Positions 9,667-18,065 of a DNA stretch of 64,000 bases are shown here, piece after piece. The position numbers were made by a program, and so were the translations under genes. The notes under the pieces are model-generated. The model was given only the letters and a program-made list of their open reading frames with translations, made no database searches and was not told the DNA's origin. The DNA lies in assembly GCA_018292915.2 (NCBI GenBank), contig JACVVK020000293.1, forward strand, positions 273,501 to 337,500, given 5' to 3'. Position 1 is the first letter of the stretch. Each line of letters opens with the position of its first letter. This DNA comes from Batillaria attramentaria. Its lineage: Eukaryota; Mollusca; Gastropoda; Batillariidae.

Positions 9667-9985
9667 AGGGGTGAGCGGTGGTCTAATAGGCAGCGCGTCG
9701 GATTTAGCCGCTGCGCTACTGAACGGCCGTCACCAATGTCACGGCGATGAAGCGTGGGTTCCAGCCCAGATCGAGCGTGTGATATGTGATACCGGTTTTT
9801 TTCCTGGCTGCCGGGTGGCTCATCGGGGGTTTCTCTCCGGGTTATCCGGCTTTCCTCCCCCAGCAAAATTGTAAAAAAATAAAAATAAAAAAAAGGAAGG
9901 ATAGGTGGCGCTGCACCGCGGCGACGAGCTTCCCCCGAGGGAAGCAGCCCGAATTTCCCGAAAGGGATAATAAAGTAGTACAAAA
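9667..9985 (+). mobile_element. SINE-J copy 2, near full length
   Basis: A head with tRNA-like features (GTGAGCGGTGGTCTAATAGG, GTGGGTTCCAGCCC) is followed by the domain GGGGGTTTCTCTCCGGGTTA, then TCCGGCTTTCCTCCCCCAGC. After an A-rich linker come GGCGCTGCACCGCGGCGACG and GAAGCAGCCCGAATTTCCCG, ending AAAGGGATAATAAAGTA plus A-rich sequence. The central domain is shared with SINE-B; head and tail are not. Confidence 0.8.
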
Positions 9986-10685
9986 AGAAAAAAAGAGTCC
10001 TTGTCAGTCGGGAGCCAAAACGGCTTTGTGTTGGCATGTACCGACCTCGTCAGTTGCCTCGTCACCCTTGTGTGGTGGAAAAGGAAGAAGAAGAAGAAGA
10101 AAACCCAACTGCTTCATTATAATGAAACCGAGCTAATCTTGTCGGCCTCCATAAAAATAAAGCTCAGCCTCAGCCGTAATTAATGGGCATCCGTGTCCGC
10201 GGCTACATGTTGCACGTGCACGTCTGAAGAGGGGCGGGCGTGGCCCAGTTTAACTGTTGCAGGTTCCCCGTCTTATCCTGTCCTCTTGCTGAACTGTCGC
10301 CCTATCTCTCTGTCCGTGAAACAAAGAGTGACGACACCTGAGAACCTTAACGGACACGACTCAGATTAAAGAGCCAGAGAAGAAGAAGAAGAAGAAAAAG
10401 AAAAAAAAAAGATGGCGACACCACACTCACAGAGACAGAGGAGCTGTCTCAAAGGGAGGCAGTGTGTGCCCTGGGTTGCACCCCCTGGCAGTGCCAATCA
10501 TGGCCGGCGGATCGTCTTTCTGGCGCTGCACTCAGACACACCGCTCACTGTCAGCCTCCATATCTTCCCTGACAGATGCGAGCAGCAAACAGCAAATTGC
10601 TACCAAACCCCCTTTGCCAGCCCCCCCGACCCCCCTTCCATCACCCCTCCCCTCCCCTCCTCCCGACTCTGTCTTACCCTCTCCG
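9986..10685. other. No gene recognised; SINE-A tail scrap
   Basis: GTTGCCTCGTCACCCTTGTG, then TGGTGGAAAAGGA, at 10052-10083 is a SINE-A body relic. (GAA)n tracts lie at 10081-10100 and 10380-10400. ATGGCGACACC at 10412 opens an ORF of 139 codons with no recognised domain. Confidence 0.4.
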
Positions 10686-10760
10686 CGGTTGTTGAAACTA
10701 GTGGTAACGACTCCTCAGTGCCAGAGGATGGAGGTTCAAGTCCTGCTTGGAGTTTCAAGT
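10686..10760 (+). mobile_element. tRNA-like relic
   Basis: GAAACTAGTGGTAACGACTC and GGAGGTTCAAGTCCTGC are spaced like pol III A and B boxes. No body family is recognised. It is probably a decayed SINE head rather than a functional tRNA gene, because the acceptor stem does not pair. Confidence 0.4.
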
Positions 10761-11088
10761 TCACTGACGTCTCGTGCCCGTCCTGTAGAGGCTGCATATA
10801 CCCGTTTGTCCCAGGCACTGAGCTGGTGTAGCATGCAAGCTGCACTGACCCGGGGCACTTTACGCGTAAACTTTCGAAGCGCCCCGGGTGAATGCCGCTG
10901 GAAGGGCCCCGGAGGAACTGGTTCGGTGGAGATTATCGTGTTGTCACATTTCGTGAACTGCTATTCACAACTTCCCGCAACCCGTTGTGCCACCGCTGCT
11001 CCGCACAGCAAGAAAAGGTAACTCGTGGCTGTAGCCTGAAGCTTACTTCCGGTTTTCGATATTTTCGTCGATCGTTTGCTGTGAGGTA
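10761..11088. other. No gene recognised
   Basis: GC-rich, unique-looking. An ORF runs through much of it but matches no domain I know. AAAAGGTAACTC at about 11015 resembles a splice donor. Confidence 0.35.
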
Positions 11089-11546
11089 AAACTCCCAGGT
11101 CCTGGGTGGAATCCACGGAGGGCTCGGAAGCTGGGGCATTTTTTTTTTTTTTAATGCATGATGATGGAGATGAGGATGATGTTAAGATGATGCTATGGAG
11201 GTCTGTGTGGTTTGGGGCAGCGGGACAGGGCCGGATTCTACGCTCCCTGTCATAAATATCAAGGCGTTAACCAGGCCCGGGAACTACGGCACCTGTAGTG
11301 CCGGCCGTTTAATCATCCACATCATAAGACGTGTCATACCAAGAGAAGCACCCCCCAAAGTCGCACCCGTGAAGTGGGGGAATCTCGGCTGTGTGGCAAC
11401 AGCCTCCCCATCGGGCCCATAGCACACTCGCTCTGGGTAGGAGCCAACCTTGGTAGGAAAAATCACGCTTGCCTCGGCTGGGACTCGAACCCGGGTCTCC
11501 CGGTCCATGGTCCGAAGTGCTAACCACTACACTACGGGGGCCGGTT
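11089..11546 (-). mobile_element. Family C retroelement, full length (reference copy)
   Basis: The minus strand starts CCGGCCCCCGTAGTGTAGTG, with B box CCCGGGTTCGAGTCCCAGCC. The body runs through GGTATGACACGTCTTATGAT, CCGGGCCTGGTTAACG and ACACAGACCTCCATAGCATC to AGCTTCCGAGCCCTCCGTGG. It is about 458 bp. Other copies are at 8872-9026 (head) and 62227-62558 (body). It is a tRNA-headed non-coding retroelement; no RT is visible. Confidence 0.85.
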
Positions 11547-11559
11547 CGAAATCTAGTTC

Positions 11560-11755
11560 AAGCTAGTCTTTGGCAATACTGTGACCTGATTAAGTGTTCT
11601 AAACAAACTCCCGATGGTTTATTCCTGGATGCCTCATCTGCTGGCCTACCTCACCATGGAAACTCTTTATTACGACCTCGCCCTAAAAAAAGTGGCTATT
11701 TTTCTCGTCTTTGACATCACCCTTACGTGCTGAAAATGTACGTAAAACTTCAAAA
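11560..11755 (+). mobile_element. Decayed SINE-A-like copy
   Basis: TTTTTCTCGTCTTTGACATC, then ACCCTTACGTGCTGAAAATG and ACGTAAAACTTC, at 11700-11750 follows the SINE-A body and tail order. The head is unrecognisable. Confidence 0.4.
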
Positions 11756-11940
11756 ACGTCCAAATAACTAATCCTTTTGTCCCAGAAACAACAAAAAGGA
11801 TCTATCATTCCCTGTGTTGCGTATTCTGAGTGACTGTTAAACATAAAAGCCGAGACAAGGTAGAGAGACAAGGATGGATGGGTGACATCTTGCTGCTGAA
11901 GAAAGCTCTTGTGCACGTGTTTTTGTCGTCCTTCGTGGAA
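11756..11940. other. No feature recognised
   Basis: Short unique-looking interval before MITE G. No exon or repeat is recognised. Confidence 0.5.
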
Positions 11941-12678
11941 TTAAAGGTCTGCGATCTCGAGAAAAAGCCACAAAGAGCTATCCTCCGACTGTGCAAAATG
12001 CACGGTCAGCTCTGTCACAGTTACAGCGTTTTCAGCGTCCCTGAAACCCTTATAAAAGCCAAGGGCAGCCTGTTTCACAGCTCAGTTTGCGTTTTGACAT
12101 CGAGCGAGAAAGATCGTGCAGTACTCAACACCCGCTAGACACTGTAGCGATGTGCCTCGCTCACTTACCAAAAGCACACTGATGTCACGGAAAACTCACG
12201 CTCTGGTTTTATAAGGGTCCCCGAAGCCCTGAAAACTCTGCAATTGTGACAGAGTTGCCTGGATTAAGCCGGCTCTTAACTGGACACTGCGGAGCGCCAC
12301 AGTGCTGTCCACAGTTGTGACACAGTTGTGATTTGGGCAGTTTCCGCCGCTGTGACGTCATCACAGCAACCTGGATTTCAAATAGCCACAACTGACGGTG
12401 ACTGCGGTTTCCACAACAGATTCTGATTGGCTGTACTATGTCACTCGGCGTGCAAACCGTGCATGGCGAACAGTGCATCTTCAATCCGTTTGTCGCCGAG
12501 CACTGCTGTGTTCAGTTTTGTAGCTAGTAGGCACACCGAGCGCAACGACTGTGATGTGCACATGTGTGTTTCGCGCGCTGTGCCCAGTTAAGAGCAGGCT
12601 TTACGCACAGTCGTGAGGGTCGCAGTTTAAAAAGAAACACAATGTTTGCGGCTTTTTGCTGAGATTGTAGATCTTTAA
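11941..12678. mobile_element. MITE family G, copy 1, interrupted by MITE F
   Basis: The ends are inverted repeats: TTAAAGGTCTGCGATCTC at the left and the complement of TTAAAGATCTACAATCTC at the right (12675-12678 = TTAA). The interior matches copy 2 (33719-34174) through AGCGTCCCTGAAACCC, GCTCAGTTTGCGTTTTG and CACGCTCTGGTTTTATAAGG. Element F is inserted at 12266-12602. Without F, G is about 400 bp. TTAA at both ends suggests piggyBac-type insertion. No transposase is seen. Confidence 0.85.
12266..12602. mobile_element. MITE family F, copy 1, nested in G
   Basis: Terminal inverted repeats: AAGCCGGCTCTTAACTGG at the left and the complement of AAGCCTGCTCTTAACTGG at the right. The interior includes TTTCAAATAGCCACAAC, GATTGGCTGTACTATGTCAC and CATCTTCAATCCGTTTGTC. 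The second copy is at 24034-24369 in reverse orientation. G copy 2 lacks it at the same point (GCATTATACGC), confirming insertion. Non-coding. Confidence 0.9.
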
Positions 12679-12740
12679 GGTAAAGCTGGGGCAACAGAGG
12701 GTCTGGTGTCGCAGTCATGTTGTCTGGATTTTTTTTCAAG

Positions 12741-13364
12741 TAAACGGGCTAATTCCATCTTTGCTAAGTCAACTTACGTTTTGGAACAGCTTCGCTCGTG
12801 AGTGCGCTTGTACGCTCGAAATACTCTTATCTTGATGACTAGTACAGCTCTTAATGCCATACAATGTTGTTTACACTTTGCGCAAGCGGTTGAACAATCA
12901 AATTCTGCGATATCCTTACACTACAGGCTCCGCATGTAGAAGTCGAGGTTAGGGGTTTTAGCCCCGGGTTAGAGTCTAACCTCGAACTAAATTAGCGCTA
13001 GGGTAAAATTTTCTGTTGTTTTTTTTGTGTTTTAAATCAGGAAGCGGGTCCATTCCAGCAAGATGCCTAAGCCGTTATAGAAGGATTTATTTCTTCCTTT
13101 CTTCGCATCCTGTTTTATATAATTTTGTTTCTTGGTTTCTTTTGTCCTAGCCTGGGCTCGGCCCGTAGCCGTGGGTAAAATTAACCTCGAGTTTTACACT
13201 GATACGGGCGTGCTCAGTCGAGTACATGTCTGTTGGCTCAGTGCCAGCATTAAGTACAGATGCTGTCACTGTCCAGGTGTCCAAGTGGTGTGATGACAGA
13301 TACCACAAAACAAAGCTCAGAACGATCTCTGCGCATAAGACTGGTAGCATGGTAGCCCTTTTAA
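12741..13364. mobile_element. MITE family D, copy 1, interrupted by MITE E
   Basis: Left end GGGCTAATTCCATCTTTGCT. Right end is the complement of TTAAAAGGGCTACCATGC (13361-13364 = TTAA). Shared blocks include CTCGTGAG...CGC, TTTACACTTTGCGC and GCTGTCACTGTCCAGGTGTC. Element E lies at 12925-13208. Copies 2-4 are at 25352-25874, 30554-30929 and 44411-44767. Uninterrupted D is about 340 bp. Confidence 0.85.
12925..13208. mobile_element. MITE family E, copy 1, nested in D
   Basis: Inverted ends GCATGTAGAAGTCGAGGTTA and the complement of TGTAAAACTCGAGGTTAA. The interior has CCCCGGGTTAGAGTCTAACC, a T tract, then CCATTCCAGCAAGATGCC and TTTTGTCCTAGCCTGGGCTC. It matches 44775-45084 (reverse) and 46058-46362 (forward). 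Non-coding. Confidence 0.85.
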
Positions 13365-13420
13365 CAAACCAGTCTGGGGCTAAACGACCTTTTCCACCAC
13401 ATACGGGCGACATGAGTCGG

Positions 13421-13795
13421 TGGTCGGTGGTCTAGTGGTTAAGAGACTTGTCAGCCCAGTGCGAGAGGTCAGGGGGTTCGAGTCCCACTCGGGGCCAAGA
13501 ATTTTTCCTTCTCGTATGTGGCACCGTTCATTAGGGCCGATCGTCCGGGGTTCTCGCCGGGTACTCCGGCTTCCTCCCCCTCTGCTTTGGAAATGTTCAG
13601 CCCACAAAATTTGAAAATTAATGCAATTCTAAATTCCGAAATTTAAATAGCTGAGCTGACCCTTCGCACCACGTGATTGTTATGTGTTTAGTCAGTGTGT
13701 GAGAGAATGTGTGTGATTCACGTGAGCGTGCGTGTTGGGTTTAGTTCGCGGCGCTTTGAGCCGATTCATGAAGTTGGATAAAGCGCCTATACAAT

Positions 13796-13831
<36 letters not shown>

Positions 13832-13832
13832 G
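13421..13832 (+). mobile_element. SINE-B copy 3, full length
   Basis: A/B boxes TGGTCTAGTGGTTAAGAGAC and GGGGGTTCGAGTCCC, central domain CTCGCCGGGTACTCCGG, CACCACGTGATTGTTATGTG block, and the GCGCTTTGAGCCGATTCATG...AAAGCGCCTATACAATACTC 3' end with (ATT)n at 13801-13831. It is preceded at 13381-13412 by a SINE-A tail scrap on the minus strand (CTTTTCCACCACATACGGG). Confidence 0.9.
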
Positions 13833-13834
13833 AG

Positions 13835-13966
13835 TGACGAGACAACCAGCACAAATTTCTCTTCCCCAGCCGGAATTCGAACTCGCGACCCGAACAACGA
13901 AACACAAACGCTGTACTAGCTCTGGGTTACCCCAGCCCTCCGTCAGAGAGAGAGAGAGAGAGAGAA
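13835..13966 (-). mobile_element. Decayed SINE-A head and part body, minus strand; (GA)n
   Basis: ACCAGCACAAATTTCTCTTC, then CCCAGCCGGAATTCGAACTC and GCGACCCGA, is the complement of the SINE-A B-box region. The head continues to about 13946 with many changes. (GA)n follows at 13946-13965. Confidence 0.65.
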
Positions 13967-14320
13967 GTCGTTATGTGACATGTTTGTTATTGGCGAGTCC
14001 GAGATGTGCCTATGCAATGCAGACATCGTAAATGCCAAACACCTGCAACAGGTCACAAAATACAATTTTTCAACTCTTTGCTTCCCGCTAATGTCAGGCA
14101 ACCCACTTCCTCCAAAACAAATTTCCCAACCCAAAACAAACAATGGTTTCCAGAAGCAAGACATGTCGACAAGCTGCATGCCAAAAATAGTTGTTGTTTT
14201 TTAATGTCATTTTCATACTCTACTGATGCGATGTCAGTGCTGACCCCACAAACGGAAATATCTCAAAACTGTGCACTCTGTTATCCATGCCCCGCACATG
14301 CTCAAGGATATGCTTAATAA
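13967..14320. other. No gene recognised
   Basis: Unique-looking sequence with short overlapping ORFs. It forms the left flank of the mariner-type element. Confidence 0.45.
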
Positions 14321-14322
14321 TA

Positions 14323-14746
14323 CAGTCTTCACAAAAAGTTAAGGACCAGTCAACATAATGGGTGACAGTTTCAATAAATCAGAAAAAAAAATAAACGAAT
14401 ACGATTTTCCCGTAAAATTCGGTAGCAAGGTTAAGGGGTAATTAGTGAACATGGCGACCACTGTGTGGATGGCATGTGCGCGTCACACAGCATGTTTGGC
14501 GCGTTTGAAAATCTGCAATTTCGGCAAAACTAGACCGAGTTTCAGTGTTCAGTGAGCGATACCTGGGGCTTTCTGCACGGCAAAAATGAGATGCAGGTCA
14601 CAGAATGCATCCCTGGTTATGAACTGTGCTCATTTGTTTGCCTACATAAGCCGCCGTTTCAGCGATGTTCAGCACTACACCAGCATGCCACCACGACAAA
14701 AGTTGAATGATATTTGCAAGTGGTCCTTAACTTTTTGTGAAGGCTG
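14323..14746. mobile_element. Tc1/mariner-type non-autonomous element, 424 bp
   Basis: Inverted ends of about 26 bp: CAGTCTTCACAAAAAGTTAA... at the left and its near-perfect complement ...TTAACTTTTTGTGAAGGCTG at the right, one mismatch. It is flanked by TA at 14321-14322 and 14747-14748, the IS630/Tc1/mariner target. Near the right end an ATG at 14685 reads MPPRQKLNDICKW, which resembles a Tc1-like transposase start, then runs into the terminal repeat. An internal deletion derivative is the likely explanation. Confidence 0.85.
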
Positions 14747-14748
14747 TA

Positions 14749-14954
14749 GGTCACCCATCAACTCATGTCGGCCATTTATCAACACATGAAGCATGCTTCT
14801 TTTCACTAAAACGTAAACAATGGGGTCAAATGCACTTTTAACAACTCTTAGAAATCAAGGAAAAAAGGGGGAAATTCAATTTAATAATACAGTCCTTTTA
14901 ACTTGCTTCGTTTGAATTTTGTTGTGTGGCCTACAGCATTGCCGACTCAATAAT
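14749..14954. other. No feature recognised
   Basis: Short AT-rich interval between two DNA elements. Confidence 0.5.
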
Positions 14955-14962
14955 AATAATAA

Positions 14963-15157
14963 CAGGGTTGCACATTTAAGTCGGTCCCAGGACAAGGGCC
15001 TATAAAATTTTCAAATGTCCTACTTTTCCCACCTCAAGCGGACATTTGTCCCATTAAAAATTTTATTGCCACTAAGTGGCCAGGACACTGTGTCTTGTCA
15101 CTTTGCTGTTTCCAGGACACTTTGTCCTATAGAAGCTGTTGAAAATTTGCAACCCTG
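14963..15157. mobile_element. hAT-type MITE, 195 bp
   Basis: Inverted ends CAGGGTTGCACATTT and AAATTTGCAACCCTG (complement CAGGGTTGCAAATTT). The flanking 8-mers are identical: AATAATAA at 14955-14962 and 15158-15165. CAGGG-type ends with 8-bp duplications are typical of hAT elements. The interior has AGGACA/TGTCC repeats. The flanks lie in an (AAT)n tract, which weakens the duplication evidence. Confidence 0.75.
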
Positions 15158-15171
15158 AATAATAATAATGG

Positions 15172-15325
15172 ACGGGGCGGTCGGTGTCTAGTGGTTAAAC
15201 GACTTCGTCACCAATACGAGGGTCAGGTTCGAGTCCCCACTCGGGGCAAAGAAATTTTCTTTCTCGTATGTGGAACCGTTGATTCGGGCCGACCGTCGGG
15301 GGCTCTCTCCGGGTACTCCGGCTTC

Positions 15326-15356
<31 letters not shown>

Positions 15357-15576
15357 GCTTTGGAAATGTTCAGTCCACAAAATTAAAAAACAAACGCAAT
15401 TCTAAAATTCCGAAACTTAAATTGCTGAGCTGGCCCTTCGTACCACGTGATTTAATGTGTTTATGTCCAGTGTGTGAGAGAATACGTGTGATTCGCTTGA
15501 GCGTGGGTGTTGGGTTCAGTTCGCGGCGCTTTGAGCCGACTCAAGAAATTGCAAAAGCGCCTTTCCAATATGACAT

Positions 15577-15615
<39 letters not shown>
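15172..15615 (+). mobile_element. SINE-B copy 4, with (TTTA)n tail
   Basis: Head GGGGCGGTCGGTGTCTAGTG, B box GGTTCGAGTCCCCAC, central domain CTCTCCGGGTACTCCGG interrupted by a long C run (15328-15352), CCACGTGATTTAATGTG, GCGCTTTGAGCCGACTCAAG, AAAAGCGCCTTTCCAATATG and (TTTA)n at 15576-15615. The following CAAGAGGCTCTGAGCGCTGT resembles a reversed LINE 3' tail. Confidence 0.85.
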
Positions 15616-15774
15616 TCGTTCATACATACAAGAGGCTCTGAGCGCTGTACATAACAACGGAAATCAAAGCAGGTACAGACAACGACACACAGGCAGCGTA
15701 AAGCAACCAGATGAAAACAAAAGTTAAGCCGGCTCTGAACTGGACATTGGTGGGTTGGACATTTGACGTCATCT

Positions 15775-15825
15775 GCGGAAAGGTGAAATCAAAGACAGGG
15801 CTACTGACGAGGAATAAACCTTGTG

Positions 15826-15857
<32 letters not shown>

Positions 15858-15952
15858 TGTGTGTTTGTGTGTGTGTGTGGTAGCCAGGAATCAAACTCAC
15901 AACCTAACAGTTGACAGTCCAACATGCTGCCAGTTCAACTATCCGTGACCCC
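15775..15952 (-). mobile_element. Decayed SINE-A-like copy split by (GTGC)n/(GT)n
   Basis: AGGTGAAATCAAAGACAGGG at 15780 is the complement of the SINE-A body. GTAGCCAGGAATCAAACTCA, then CAACCTAACAGTTGACAGTC at 15880-15925, is the complement of a tRNA-like head. A (GTGC)n and GT repeat at 15825-15878 separates them. Confidence 0.5.
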
Positions 15953-16440
15953 CCCCCCCCTCCCCCCCCTCCCCCCCTCCTCCCTCCCGGACAGTGGGAT
16001 TAGGCTGTCATCAAAATGATAACTATGCCCATGTGCAAGACAAATCTGTAAAAGAACTTTACAAGCTTGCATAATGGTGCGCGCTGTGGTTTTTACCCTT
16101 TCAACATCAACAACAACAACAACAACAACAACAACAAAATACTACGACGTCAGTTTTTCTCAATGCCGTTTTCATTAAAGCGCATTATGGAGCTGACAAA
16201 CACGAAATGTGGGTCACATCTCCTGGTTTAAAAGACCAGCATTTCCGCCAGTATGTATCAATTTAGCTGTAAAGCGCTCGGCCATTTATGCTAGTTTTGG
16301 ATTTTTTTCCTTTGTTTCCTTTTATGGGTGTTTGTTTGTTTGTTTGTTTGTTTGTTTGTTTGTTTGTTTGTTTGTTTTCAACACGCTTCTCTCATTCCGA
16401 CCAGCTGCAGTGGAACAAAACGTTTTGTTTACGTAGACGA
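15953..16440. repeat. Low-complexity DNA: poly(C), (AAC)n, (GTTT)n
   Basis: A C-rich tract lies at 15951-15987, (AAC)n at 16107-16136 and (GTTT)n at 16328-16377. The intervening sequence is not recognised. Confidence 0.8.
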
Positions 16441-16454
16441 ATTACTGCCCTGTG

Positions 16455-16515
16455 GTAAAAGGACCTATAAGTGCTTATTTAATCCATGGCACTTAGGCCC
16501 TTTTTACAAAATGAC
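16455..16515. repeat. R1 hairpin-like repeat, copy 3
   Basis: AAAAGGACCTATAAGTGCTT, then AATCCATGGCACTTAGGCCC, matches the pattern at 20-80 and 185-250. The ends are imperfectly self-complementary. Confidence 0.4.
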
Positions 16516-16860
16516 GGTAGCGAGGAGAAAAACACCCAATTTTGTTTTTGTGTGTTGCAAGGTCTGGAAAGTAAAAGAGGAAATGTGTGTCGTGAATCAC
16601 AGGGGAGTACTTCCGTAAAATGAGCGTTGATGTGAAATGGAAATAGAATGAATGGGATAAGATAAACATGAGAAGAGGGGGAAGGGGGGGGGGGGGGGGG
16701 GGGGCGGAGATGGGAAAATGGGAAAAATGCGAAAAGAAGACGCAAACTTTCTAGGATGTCCATTTTGCCTCTTTGTTCGAAGTTTTTTAAAGTAAGGCAT
16801 TAATTTCTTATAACGGGTTTGTTTGTTGGGGCTTTTTTCTTTTCTTTCATGACTCTCAAA
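16516..16860. other. No gene recognised; poly(G)
   Basis: A G tract lies at 16682-16704 (one A interruption). The rest is A/G-rich and unrecognised. Confidence 0.45.
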
Positions 16861-16864
16861 CGGT

Positions 16865-17018
16865 TGGTGTTTTGGGGTTTAACGTCCTTTTCCACCACAC
16901 ACGGGTAATATCAAAGACGGGGCAATGATGAAAAGGCCAGCACAAATATTCGGGATACGAACTCACCACCCGAGCATTAGAAGTCCAACGCTCTACCATT
17001 CGGCCACCCCGGCTCCCC
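16865..17018 (-). mobile_element. SINE-A copy 6 with internal deletion
   Basis: The minus-strand copy has an intact head and body, but about 14 bp corresponding to CCCGGCTGGGGCCA are missing between the B box and AATATTTGTG. The tail is shortened. Confidence 0.9.
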
Positions 17019-17081
17019 ACCTGTACTTGTAAGCAGAAAACCTCTGCTTTTGTACTTTTATATCCACCAAACATCATCTAT

Positions 17082-17088
<7 letters not shown>

Positions 17089-17161
<73 letters not shown>

Positions 17162-17184
17162 GCACGCACGCACGCACGCAAATG

Positions 17185-17271
<87 letters not shown>

Positions 17272-17276
17272 GCGCG
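17089..17276. repeat. Compound (CA)n / (CACG)n / (CG)n microsatellite
   Basis: (CA)n at 17089-17157, (CACG)n to about 17180, (CA)n at 17186-17256 and alternating CG at 17257-17276. The CG run is a potential Z-DNA sequence. ORFs here are artefacts. Confidence 0.95.
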
Positions 17277-17750
17277 CACGGCGGTGATTCCTTCAATTAT
17301 ATCAGTGCACAGAGGGGTTGAAAACTCTGCTTTTTACCTCAACTGACTATATCGTGTTTTTATCTCTGTTGAATGGCCAGCGTTACCGGCTGAAATAGCC
17401 ATTTGTCTGTGTCCTCATTACCGACTGTCTGTGTCTAAAATGGGACACACAAAAAAAAAAAAAAAAAAAAACCAGCGTGATCGCCTGTTCCTGTCTGGTT
17501 TCTATAAAATGGCTTCTTTCCGGAGGCAGATTGTTAAACTGCAATGGGCATATTTTTCACCAAATTGTTTCTTTCCCTTTTCCCTTGCTTTTACCCCCCC
17601 CCCCCTACCCCCCGCTCTCCCCCTCCCCTCCTTTCTTCATTCATTTTATGCTTGCTTTCTTTTTCCTGTCCTTCTTTTCCTCTTTCTTTCTTCCTTTCCA
17701 TCGTTCTCTCTGTTTTTCCTTCTTTCCATTTTTATTTCTTTCATTTGGGG
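17277..17750. other. No gene recognised; poly(A) and pyrimidine tract
   Basis: A 22-base A run lies at 17450-17471. 17560-17740 is strongly pyrimidine-rich (CCTTTCTT pattern) and produces spurious Phe/Ser/Pro ORFs. Confidence 0.55.
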
Positions 17751-17754
17751 GACC

Positions 17755-17835
17755 GAGTCGGGCTGCTTAACCGTTTTAACGTCCCACTCGAGATCGTGAG
17801 GTCGTGGGTTCGAACCCCGGCTACAGTGCCAAATT
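17755..17835 (+). mobile_element. tRNA-derived head of an unassigned SINE
   Basis: GAGTCGGGCTGCTTAACCG, then CGAGATCGTGAGGTCGTGGG and TTCGAACCCCGGC, gives box A/B-like elements in a class II tRNA layout. It differs from the SINE-A and SINE-B heads. The following GTTCCGTCTTTCAAGTCGTC is weakly like the SINE-A body. Confidence 0.5.
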
Positions 17836-17909
17836 GGTCGAGGCTTTTTTTTTCCCCCAGTGTTCCGTCTTTCAAGTCGTCCTGGTTATGGGCGACAGAA
17901 TTAAATATA

Positions 17910-18065
17910 GCTTACATGATCAGTTCGAGTGGTTTACCAAGAAAACACCACGAGATGTTTCAGTTTTTTGCCGTACAGCTACCGAGGCTCCAAGCCCCCG
18001 GCGAGGTAGCTACGGCAAAAATTGAAACATCTCTTTTGTAGTAAACCACGAGAACTAATCATGCT
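17910..18065. mobile_element. Long hairpin (fold-back) element, about 155 bp
   Basis: The left arm (17911-17990) and right arm (18003-18065) are inverted copies: ATGATCAGTTCGAGTGGTTT pairs with AAACCACGAGAACTAATCAT, and AGATGTTTCAGTTTTTTGCC pairs with GGCAAAAATTGAAACATCTC. The left arm has about 10 extra bases. The loop is only about 12 bp. It is a snap-back MITE or an inverted duplication. Confidence 0.8.

Noticed and set aside
13800..13831. Independent ATT microsatellite
   Set aside because: It is the 3' tail of SINE-B; the same holds for the AGT, TAA or TTTA repeats at 4829, 15576, 24880, 32910, 48730, 55186 and 61040.
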